Shown piece after piece: positions 15,448 through 22,747 of a stretch of 53,930 bases of DNA. The notes beneath the pieces are model-generated. The model was not told the origin of the DNA. It ran no database searches and saw only the letters and a list, made by a program, of their open reading frames with translations. The position numbers and the translations under genes were made by a program. Every line of letters begins with the position of its first letter. The first letter of the stretch is position 1. Source of the DNA: Prevotella sp. (GTDB taxonomy: Bacteria; Bacteroidota; Bacteroidia; Bacteroidales; Bacteroidaceae); contig JAFSRY010000047.1 of assembly GCA_017445845.1 (NCBI GenBank), forward strand, positions 1 to 53,930, in the 5' to 3' direction.

Positions 15448-16431
15448 ATGATTAAAGTAGGAATCGTAGGCGCGGCAGGCTATACGGGTGGTGAGCTCAT
15501 CCGCCTGCTCATCCATCATCCGGAGGCTCACATTGTCTTTGCCCATAGCGAGAGCAATGCCGGCAACCTTGTGGCCGACGTTCACGAAGGACTCTATGGC
15601 GACACCGAGCTGAGGTTCTCCGCCGACATGCCTTTCGACATGATTGATGTGCTGTTCCTCTGTTTCGGCCACGGAAAGAGTCGCCAGTTTCTGTCGGAAC
15701 ATCCTGTGCCCTCGCATGTCAGGGTCATCGACTTGGCACAGGACTTCCGCATTGCCGACGGCACTCATGACTTTGTCTATGGACTGCCGGAAGCCTGTCG
15801 CGAAGACATCAGAAAGGCCTGGCACGTCGCCAATCCCGGGTGTTTTGCCACCTGCATCCAACTGGCCTTGTTGCCTTTGGCTCGGAAAGGCTTGCTGAAA
15901 GGGAATGTCGTCATCAACGGCATCACCGGAGCCACTGGTGCCGGACAAAAGCCCGCCGCCCCGACCCATTATGCCTGGCGCGCCGACAACATCAGCGTCT
16001 ACAAGCCCTTCACTCATCAGCATCTGGCAGAAATCGACCAGACGCTTACTTCCGTTCAAGAAACCTCCTTCCGGGAAGAGGGTAGGGGGGAGACACCCAC
16101 GCTCACCTTCATCCCCTTGCGGGGTGACTTTGCGCGAGGCATCTTCGTGACGGCCGTCGTCGACATCGACCACGACCCCACCGACCTCTATCGTGAGGCT
16201 TACGCCAAGGAACCTTTTACACATTATTGTGAACGGGCCATCGACCTCAAGCAGGTGGTCAATACCAACAAGTGTCTTGTCCATTGCGACTGGCATGAGG
16301 GACGACTCCTCATCACCGCCTGCATCGACAACCTTTTGAAAGGTGCCAGCGGTCAGGCCATAGAGAACATGAACCTCATGTTTGGCCTCGGCGAAACCAC
16401 AGCCCTCCGCCTGAAGCCCCTCGCCTTCTGA
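15448..16431 (+). CDS. argC: N-acyl-gamma-glutamyl-phosphate reductase
   Basis: 327 residues. GIVGAAGYTGGEL is the NADP-binding loop and VANPGCFATC has the catalytic Cys. HYAWRADNISVYKPFTHQH matches the ArgC substrate region. Residues about 204-217 (SVQETSFREEGRGETP) are encoded by a C/G-rich repeat (16064-16092) and interrupt the normal passage from the IDQTL helix to the FIPLRGDFARGIF strand; the insertion keeps frame. The enzyme reduces the acylated glutamyl phosphate made by ArgB. It belongs to the arginine operon, with two bases to argG and 46 to argD. Confidence 0.93.
   Translation: MIKVGIVGAAGYTGGELIRLLIHHPEAHIVFAHSESNAGNLVADVHEGLYGDTELRFSADMPFDMIDVLFLCFGHGKSRQFLSEHPVPSHVRVIDLAQDFRIADGTHDFVYGLPEACREDIRKAWHVANPGCFATCIQLALLPLARKGLLKGNVVINGITGATGAGQKPAAPTHYAWRADNISVYKPFTHQHLAEIDQTLTSVQETSFREEGRGETPTLTFIPLRGDFARGIFVTAVVDIDHDPTDLYREAYAKEPFTHYCERAIDLKQVVNTNKCLVHCDWHEGRLLITACIDNLLKGASGQAIENMNLMFGLGETTALRLKPLAF
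16064..16092. repeat. C/G-rich hairpin repeat inside argC
   Basis: CCTCCTTCCGGGAAGAGG followed by GTAGGGGGGAG. It is diverged from the consensus CCCCTCC-TTG-GGAGGGG-nn-GGGGGAGG but keeps order and spacing. Confidence 0.55.
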
Positions 16432-16477
16432 CCTTCACCGTATGTTGCGACTCTGTCGCCCCCCTAAAGTAAGAACT

Positions 16478-17638
16478 ATGAACTTATTTCCAGTATACCC
16501 CCTCTTCGATGTCAACATCGTGCGTGGCAAAGGCTGTCATGTCTGGGACGACAAAGACCAGGAGTATCTTGACCTCTACGGTGGCCATGCCGTCATCTCC
16601 ATCGGTCACGCGCACGCACATTATATAAAAAAGGTGTCGGAACAAGTGGCGCAGTTAGGCTTCTATTCCAATTCCGTCATCAACAAACTGCAGGAAGAGC
16701 TGGCCTTCCGGCTCGGACGGGCCTGCGGCTACGCCGACTACCAGCTGTTCCTCATCAACAGTGGTGCCGAAGCCAATGAGAATGCCTTGAAACTCGCCTC
16801 TTTCAAGACGGGCCGCACCCGCGTTCTCGCCGCACAGAAAGCCTTCCATGGTCGCACCTCTTTGGCCGTAGAAGCTACTGACAATCCGAAAATCATTGCC
16901 CCCGTCAACCAAAACGGACACGTCACCTACCTTCCCCTCAACGACCTGCCCGCCTGGGAGGCCGAACTGCGGAAGGGCGACGTTGCCGCCGTCATCATTG
17001 AATGTATACAAGGTGTCGGAGGCATCCGTATGGCTAGAGAGACTTTTGCCCAAGGACTTGCCAAAGCCTGCAAGCAATACGGAACCGTTCTCATTTGTGA
17101 CGAGATCCAGTGTGGCTATGGCCGTACCGGCCGTTTCTTTGCCCATCAGTGGCTCGGCATCCGTCCCGACCTCATCACCTGTGCCAAAGGCATTGCCAAC
17201 GGGCTGCCCATGGGAGCCGTTCTCATCTCGCCCGACTTCGAAGCCATCAATGGACAGCTCGGAACGACCTTCGGCGGAAACCATCTCGCTTGCGCTGCCG
17301 CCCTGGCCGTCCTCGACGTCATAGAAGACGAACGTCTCATCGAGAATGCTGCCACCGTCGGCGACTACCTCTTAAAGCAACTGAAGGCCGTTCCCCAGCT
17401 ACACGATGTCCGTGGTCGAGGTCTGATGATTGGTTTCGATGTTGCCCGGCCCGCTGCCGACTTGCGTCGCCGCCTTATCTTCGATGACCATATCTTCACT
17501 GGCGGTGCCGGAGCCAATACCGTTCGCCTGTTGCCGCCCCTCTGTCTGTCGAAGGCTGAGGCCGACCGCTTCCTCACCGCCATCACCCAAGAAGTGTGCC
17601 CATCGGTCCCGCCGACGGGTTTAAAACAAAAGAAATGA
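16478..17638 (+). CDS. argD: Acetyl/succinyl-ornithine aminotransferase
   Basis: 386 residues from ATG 16478, chosen because MNLFPVYPLFDVNIVRGKG is the normal N-terminus; the earlier frame start adds a proline-rich stretch from intergenic DNA. Class III aminotransferase features: INSGAEANENALKLA (cofactor phosphate loop), AFHGRTS, LICDEIQCGYGRTG, then LITCAKGIANGLPMGAV with the PLP-binding Lys. It transfers an amino group from glutamate to the acylated semialdehyde made by ArgC. Five bases separate it from argF'. Length and motifs are normal. Confidence 0.94.
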   Translation: MNLFPVYPLFDVNIVRGKGCHVWDDKDQEYLDLYGGHAVISIGHAHAHYIKKVSEQVAQLGFYSNSVINKLQEELAFRLGRACGYADYQLFLINSGAEANENALKLASFKTGRTRVLAAQKAFHGRTSLAVEATDNPKIIAPVNQNGHVTYLPLNDLPAWEAELRKGDVAAVIIECIQGVGGIRMARETFAQGLAKACKQYGTVLICDEIQCGYGRTGRFFAHQWLGIRPDLITCAKGIANGLPMGAVLISPDFEAINGQLGTTFGGNHLACAAALAVLDVIEDERLIENAATVGDYLLKQLKAVPQLHDVRGRGLMIGFDVARPAADLRRRLIFDDHIFTGGAGANTVRLLPPLCLSKAEADRFLTAITQEVCPSVPPTGLKQKK

Positions 17639-17642
17639 ACCT

Positions 17643-18605
17643 ATGAACCAATTCCTGTTCCATAACGACCTCGGCAACCTGCAGCAGGCTCTGCAGGAAG
17701 CCCGACTCATCCGGCAAGACCGCTTTGCCTTCCAGCACTTAGGGAAGAACAAAACGCTGTTGATGGTGTTCTTCAACAACTCTCTGCGCACACGCCTCTC
17801 CACCCAAAAGGCTGCCATGAACCTTGGCATGAACGTCATCGTCCTCGACGTGAACCAAGGTGCGTGGAAACTGGAGACCGAGCGCGGTGTCATCATGGAC
17901 AGCGACAAGAGCGAACACCTCTTGGAAGCCATCCCCGTTATCGGCTGTTATTGTGACATCATCGCCGTCCGCTCTTTTGCAGGGCTCACTGACCGCGACT
18001 ACGACTATGCCGAGACCATTGTCCGGCAGTTCATTCAATACAGCGGCCGACCAGTCATGGCGATGGAGACGGCTACGGTACATCCTCTCCAGGCCTTCGC
18101 CGACCTGATAACCATTAAGGAGACTTCCCCCAAGCCTACGCCTCGTGTCGTCCTCACATGGGCTCCCCATCCGAAGGCACTGCCTCAGGCTGTCCCCAAC
18201 TCTTTTGCAGAATGGATGTTGGCAGCCGGTGCCGACCTTGTCATCACCCATCCCGAGGGCTATGAACTTGATCCGCGGTTTGTCAAGGGAGCCCATGTGG
18301 AATATAATCAGCGCAAAGCCCTTGAAGGAGCCGACTTCGTCTATGCAAAGAACTGGAGCTGTCCTGGCGTGAGCCGGCCAGAGGACTATGGAAAGATACT
18401 CTCGAAAGACATGTCGTGGACGATTGACGCCGAGCACATGTCGTGGACGAACGATGCTTACTTTATGCATTGCCTGCCGGTGCGTCGAGGCATGATAGTC
18501 ACTGACGACGTCATCGAAGGACCCCGTTCGCTCGTCATCCCCGAGGCTGCCAACCGTGAGGTCTCAGCCACTGTCGTATTGAAACGAATGCTCGAAAGCC
18601 TATGA
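17643..18605 (+). CDS. argF': N-succinyl/acetyl-ornithine carbamoyltransferase
   Basis: 320 residues. FFNNSLRTRLSTQKAAMNLG replaces the usual STRTR carbamoyl-phosphate loop with SLRTR, as in the Bacteroides enzyme that carbamoylates N-succinylornithine rather than ornithine. METATVHPLQAFADL (carbamoyl phosphate His) and YFMHCLPVRRGMIVTDDVI complete the family signature. The product keeps its acyl group until ArgE acts, so the pathway is the citrulline-via-acylcitrulline variant. The choice between succinyl and acetyl substrate is inferred from lineage, not seen. Its TGA overlaps the next ATG (ATGA), coupling it to the argB-argE fusion. Confidence 0.92.
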   Translation: MNQFLFHNDLGNLQQALQEARLIRQDRFAFQHLGKNKTLLMVFFNNSLRTRLSTQKAAMNLGMNVIVLDVNQGAWKLETERGVIMDSDKSEHLLEAIPVIGCYCDIIAVRSFAGLTDRDYDYAETIVRQFIQYSGRPVMAMETATVHPLQAFADLITIKETSPKPTPRVVLTWAPHPKALPQAVPNSFAEWMLAAGADLVITHPEGYELDPRFVKGAHVEYNQRKALEGADFVYAKNWSCPGVSRPEDYGKILSKDMSWTIDAEHMSWTNDAYFMHCLPVRRGMIVTDDVIEGPRSLVIPEAANREVSATVVLKRMLESL

Positions 18606-20416
18606 TGATAGAAGTGATAAAGATTGGCGGCAACGTCATTGACGATGAAGAAGCCCTGGGTGACTTTCTGAAGAGTTTTGCCGTGAAGAAAGGTCCGAAG
18701 GTGCTTGTTCATGGCGGCGGCAAGCTGGCCACGCGGCTGGCCTCACGGTTAGGTGTTGAGACCAAGATGATTGACGGACGGCGCATCACCGACGACCAGA
18801 CCCTCGACTTGGTGACAATGGTCTATGGCGGACTGACCAACAAGCAACTCGTCGCTCGCCTCAATGCCCTCGGCTGTCCTGCCATTGGACTCTCCGGTGC
18901 TGATGGCAACGTGATGCCTGCCACACTGAGGAAAAAAGACCCTGTTGACTACGGATGGGTCGGCGACCCCGATAGTTCCCATGTTAACGTGTCGTTGCTG
19001 ATGAGTATCTTGCAGCAGGGCATCACGCCCGTCTTCTGTGCCCTGACACACGACGGGCAGGGACATCTCCTTAACACCAATGCCGACACCATTGCCAGCA
19101 CCGTGGCCGTTGCCTTGGCGGCAAAGGCGGAGGTTACCCTTACCTATTGTTTTGGGCAGCCAGGTGTTTTGCGCAATGATGGCGACCCCTCGAGTGTCAT
19201 CCCCGTCATCACGCCCGACCTCTTTGAACAACTGAAAGCCGACGGCATCGTGTCGAAAGGGATGCTGCCCAAACTCCATAATGCCTTTGAAGCCTTGAAG
19301 AAAGGTGTGAGGAAGGTGAGGATATCAGAAACCATCATCAGCTGTGCAGCGACCGACGATGCCGTCATTCCCCGGTCACCCCTTCAGTTATTGGAACGGA
19401 TGATTGCCACCCCGTCCCTCTCCCGCCAGGAAGATGCAACGGCAGACATCATCTACGACTATCTTGTAGCCAACGGCATCACCGATGTGCACCGCTATTA
19501 TAATAATGTATGGGCACGGGCGGCACAATGGGACGACTGGAAACCGACACTCTTGCTGAACAGCCATCACGACACGGTCAAGCCGTGGACCGACGGACAG
19601 TACGACCCCTTTACGCCAACCGTTGCCGACGGACGCATCTACGGTCGTGGCAGCAACGATGCCGGAGCCTCTGTGGTCAGCCTTATCGCCACGTTCATCG
19701 AACTCTACCGTGAGCGCTTGCCCGTGAACCTCTTGCTGGCCATCACGGCAGAAGAAGAGGTGACGGGAGCCAACGGCATCCGTGCCCTGTTGCCCCAACT
19801 GCCCCCAATAGACATGGCTATCGTCGGCGAACCCACCCAGATGCAGGGTGCCATCGCCGAACGCGGATTGATGGTCATCGACGGTACGACCCACGGCAAG
19901 GCAGGCCATGCGGCACGCAACGAGGGCGTCAATGCGCTCTACAAAGCCATCGGTGACATAGAGAAGCTGCGGACCTTCCAACCCGAAAGAGTTTCCGACG
20001 TATTGGGCCCCATCAAGGTCAGCGTCACGCAAATCGATGCCGGCAGCCAGCATAATGTAGTGCCCGACACCTGCCGTTTCGTCTGTGATGTGCGTACCAC
20101 CGATGCCTATTCCAACGAAGAGACGCTGGCTCAGTTGCAAGCCCTTGTCACGTCCGACCTGACAGCGCGTTCCACCCATATCCGCGCCTCCGTATTGGAT
20201 GAGCGTCATCCCCTGGCGCTGGCTGCGAAGGCTTGCGGATGTCGACTTTTCATCTCGCCCACCACGAGCGATATGTCGCAGATGCCTTTCCCTTCGCTGA
20301 AAATAGGCCCTGGTGACTCAGCCCGCTCGCACACCACCGATGAATACATCAAAGAAAGCGAGATAGCAGAAGCCATACCCCTCTATATTCAGTTGATTAG
20401 TCGTTTGGCAGATTAG
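18602..20416 (+). CDS. argB/argE: Fused acylglutamate kinase (ArgB) and acylornithine/acylcitrulline deacylase (ArgE)
   Basis: 604 residues in one uninterrupted frame. Residues 1-248 are an amino-acid kinase domain: IKIGGNVIDDEEAL, VLVHGGGKLATRL, IGLSGADGN, NTNADTIASTVA and the final KVRISETI helix/strand. Residues 256-604 are a complete M20 metallopeptidase-type deacylase: His322 and Asp324 (SHHD), Asp353 (GSNDAG), Glu384-386 (AEEE), Glu410 (GEPT) and His577 (RSHTTDE) supply the two-metal site. Only about ten residues (CAATDDAVIP) link them. One polypeptide thus carries the second step and the deacylation step of the pathway. The last residues (RLAD and stop) come from a TTTGGCAGATT repeat. 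Confidence 0.9.
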   Translation: MMIEVIKIGGNVIDDEEALGDFLKSFAVKKGPKVLVHGGGKLATRLASRLGVETKMIDGRRITDDQTLDLVTMVYGGLTNKQLVARLNALGCPAIGLSGADGNVMPATLRKKDPVDYGWVGDPDSSHVNVSLLMSILQQGITPVFCALTHDGQGHLLNTNADTIASTVAVALAAKAEVTLTYCFGQPGVLRNDGDPSSVIPVITPDLFEQLKADGIVSKGMLPKLHNAFEALKKGVRKVRISETIISCAATDDAVIPRSPLQLLERMIATPSLSRQEDATADIIYDYLVANGITDVHRYYNNVWARAAQWDDWKPTLLLNSHHDTVKPWTDGQYDPFTPTVADGRIYGRGSNDAGASVVSLIATFIELYRERLPVNLLLAITAEEEVTGANGIRALLPQLPPIDMAIVGEPTQMQGAIAERGLMVIDGTTHGKAGHAARNEGVNALYKAIGDIEKLRTFQPERVSDVLGPIKVSVTQIDAGSQHNVVPDTCRFVCDVRTTDAYSNEETLAQLQALVTSDLTARSTHIRASVLDERHPLALAAKACGCRLFISPTTSDMSQMPFPSLKIGPGDSARSHTTDEYIKESEIAEAIPLYIQLISRLAD

Positions 20417-20604
20417 TGGTTTGGTAGATTGGGGATATATCTTGGTAGACCCCAACGACTAACTTGTCAACTAAAATTAACATTTTTCATTTCTCATTTC
20501 TCATTTTTAATTTGTACCTTTGGCATTCAAAAAAAACGATTAAACCGAAAGCTTATGAAAAATTCCCAATCTACCCATCTGCCAAACCACCAATCTACCA
20601 AACA
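20398..20604. repeat. Inverted CCAATCTACCAAAC / GTTTGGTAGATTGG repeats around a promoter
   Basis: 20398-20434 (TAGTCGTTTGGCAGATTAG and GGTTTGGTAGATTGGGG) is the reverse complement of 20564-20604 (CCAATCTACC, ATCTGCCAAACC, CCAATCTACCAAAC). The left arm encodes the end of ArgB-ArgE, the right arm the first 17 residues of the GH3 lipoprotein. Between them are a TAACTTGTCAACTAAAA word (also at 31163-31208) and a TTTCTCATTTCTCATTTTT tract (reverse complement of tracts at 4915 and 31138). Confidence 0.6.
20515..20522 (+). promoter_or_regulatory. TAnnTTTG promoter of the glycoside hydrolase operon
   Basis: TACCTTTG, 33 bases before ATG 20555, within the inverted-repeat interval. It separates the glycan operon from the arginine operon. 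Confidence 0.7.
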
Positions 20605-22738
20605 TCAGACCTTGGTGGCATTTGCAGCCCTCTGTCTGTTGGCCACGGCTTGCACGCAGCAAACACCGGAGAAACAAGCAAGCGACCTTGTCGCACAGTT
20701 GAACATCGAACAGAAGACCAAACTGATGTTGTTTGAATCGGAAGCCATCGACGAACTGGGTATCCCGTCATATAACTGGTGGAACGAGGCACTGCACGGC
20801 GTAGCCCGCAACGGCAAGGCAACCTCCTTCCCGATGCCTATCGGCATGGCGGCATCGTTCGACGAACCACTCCTTGAAGAAGTCTTTACTGCCGTCAGCG
20901 ACGAGGCGCGCGTAAAAAACCGTCAGGCAGTCAGAAGCGGTGAAGTAGGGCAATATGCCGGTCTGACCTTTTGGACTCCGAATATCAATATCTTCCGCGA
21001 CCCGCGGTGGGGCCGAGGCATGGAGACCTATGGCGAAGACCCCTTCCTGACGGGGCAGTTAGGATGTGCCGTGGTACGAGGACTCCAGGGACCCTCCGAT
21101 GCCCCCATGCTGAAAGCCCATGCCTGTGCCAAGCATTATGCCGTGCACTCCGGTCCGGAGTCCTTACGTCATACCTTCAATGCAGAAGTCTCCGAGCGTG
21201 ACCTCCGCGAAACCTATCTGCCAGCCTTCAAAGACCTTGTCACCAAGGCCGACGTGCAAGAGGTGATGATAGCCTACAACCGTTTCCGTTCGAAGCCCTG
21301 CGGAGCCAGCGACTATCTCGTCGGCGACATCCTTCGCGGTGAATGGGGCTATAAGGGATTGGTAGTGTCCGACTGCGGCGCCATCGCCAACTTCTTCGAA
21401 CCAGGATGCCATGACTATAGTGCCGATGCAGCTCATGCCGTGGCAGCCGCCGTCCATACCGGTACCGACCTGAACTGTGGCGACGTCTACCGGCACATTC
21501 CTGAAGCTGTAGGGCAAGGACTGCTCGACGAAGCTGACGTCGACCGTTCCGTCGTCCGCCTGTTGGCAGCCCGTATCCGTCTGGGTGAGCTTACCCACGA
21601 CACCACACCCTGGAACCACCTTGCCGACGGCATCGTCGAAGGTGCCGGCCATCGTGCCCTGGCCCGTAAGATGGCTCAAGAGACCATGGTGTTGCTGAAA
21701 AACGGAAGCCTCCCCCTATCCCCCTCCAAGGGGAAGGGGAACTCAGAGACTGCCAAACTCCCTCTCCCTTTGGAGAGGGGTGGGGAGAGGCTCGCCCTCA
21801 TCGGCCCCAACGCAGACAATAAGGAGATGATGTGGGGAAACTACAACAGTATTCCCGACAGCACCCTGACCTTTGCAGAAGCCCTTCGCGAACGAGTACC
21901 GAACCTTGTCACCTTCAAAGCCTGCAACTATACCGACGGTATGGAGAGCACCATTCTGAAACGCCTTGAAGACATCGGTACCGTAATCTTTGCCGGAGGT
22001 ATCTCGCCCGAACTTGAAGGCGAAGAGATGGATGTGAACATACCGGGCTTCCACGGCGGCGACCGTACCAGCATCGAGTTGCCCGAGGTACAACGAAACA
22101 TCCTGAAGCAGCTCCATGATGCCGGCAAGACAGTCATCCTTGTCAACTTCTCGGGTTCCGCCATCGGACTCGAACCCGAACAGGAGACCTGCGATGCCAT
22201 CCTTCAGGCGTGGTATCCGGGACAGGAAGGAGGCCGTGCCGTCTGCGACATCCTCTTCGGCGACGTCGTACCGTCGGGAAAGCTGCCCGTCACCTTCTAT
22301 CGCAATGTCAGCCAGTTGCCCGACTTCGAGGACTATGCCATGGCGGGTCGCACCTATCGTTATTTTACGGGGTCACCGCTCTATGCCTTCGGCTACGGCC
22401 TGAGCTATACCACCTTTGAATATGGCGAAGCCCGCGTCGAGGGCAACAGTCTCATCGTGCCCGTCAGCAACACGGGTCAGCGTGACGCCACCGAAGTCGT
22501 CCAGCTCTACGTCCGCAACACAGCCGACACGGAGGGACCCCAGAAGACGTTGCGCGGCTTCCGGCGTGTGTTCATTCCGGCAGGAGAAACCGCCAGCGTA
22601 GCCTTTCCGTTGACCGACGAGACCTTCCTCTCATGGTCTGAGGAGAAACAGGACATGGTGCCCACGAAAGGACAGTGGCAGTTGCTCTATGGCGGCAGCT
22701 CCGACCAATTGAAGACGTTGAACTATGAAACCAAGTAG
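20555..22738 (+). CDS. GH3 beta-xylosidase/beta-glucosidase, lipoprotein
   Basis: 727 residues from ATG 20555. A lipobox-like LLATAC puts Cys33 as the lipid anchor; residues 3-19 (NSQSTHLPNHQSTKHQT) are encoded by a DNA repeat and form an unusually long n-region. The GH3 N-domain follows: WWNEALHGVARNGKATSFP, RDPRWGRGMETYGEDP, AKHYAVHSG, then LVVSDCGAI with nucleophile Asp273. VSDCGAI and GRGMETYGEDP are typical of the xylosidase branch. Residues about 385-413 (LPLSPSKGKGNSETAKLPLP and ERGGE) are encoded by two facing C/G-rich repeats, just before the IGPNA strand of domain 2. A fibronectin-like C-terminal domain ends it. Nine bases separate it from the GH92 gene. Confidence 0.92.
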   Translation: MKNSQSTHLPNHQSTKHQTLVAFAALCLLATACTQQTPEKQASDLVAQLNIEQKTKLMLFESEAIDELGIPSYNWWNEALHGVARNGKATSFPMPIGMAASFDEPLLEEVFTAVSDEARVKNRQAVRSGEVGQYAGLTFWTPNINIFRDPRWGRGMETYGEDPFLTGQLGCAVVRGLQGPSDAPMLKAHACAKHYAVHSGPESLRHTFNAEVSERDLRETYLPAFKDLVTKADVQEVMIAYNRFRSKPCGASDYLVGDILRGEWGYKGLVVSDCGAIANFFEPGCHDYSADAAHAVAAAVHTGTDLNCGDVYRHIPEAVGQGLLDEADVDRSVVRLLAARIRLGELTHDTTPWNHLADGIVEGAGHRALARKMAQETMVLLKNGSLPLSPSKGKGNSETAKLPLPLERGGERLALIGPNADNKEMMWGNYNSIPDSTLTFAEALRERVPNLVTFKACNYTDGMESTILKRLEDIGTVIFAGGISPELEGEEMDVNIPGFHGGDRTSIELPEVQRNILKQLHDAGKTVILVNFSGSAIGLEPEQETCDAILQAWYPGQEGGRAVCDILFGDVVPSGKLPVTFYRNVSQLPDFEDYAMAGRTYRYFTGSPLYAFGYGLSYTTFEYGEARVEGNSLIVPVSNTGQRDATEVVQLYVRNTADTEGPQKTLRGFRRVFIPAGETASVAFPLTDETFLSWSEEKQDMVPTKGQWQLLYGGSSDQLKTLNYETK
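21707..21793. repeat. Two facing C/G-rich repeats inside the GH3 gene
   Basis: First copy 21707-21744 (AGCCTCCCCCTATCC, CCCTCCAAGGGGAAGGGG), second 21755-21793 (CTCCCTCTCCCTTTGG, AGAGGGGTGGGGAGAGGCT). The outer ends AGCCTCCCC and GGGGAGAGGCT are near inverted copies, so the pair can form one large cruciform. Length and frame leave the ORF open. Confidence 0.7.
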
Positions 22739-22747
22739 GATAGAGCT

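Noticed and set aside
18409-18450. Repeat insertion in argF' (two ACATGTCGTGGACGA words 27 bases apart)
   Set aside because: The length of this segment matches what I recall of the Bacteroides enzyme before the HCLPVRR motif, so it looks native rather than inserted.
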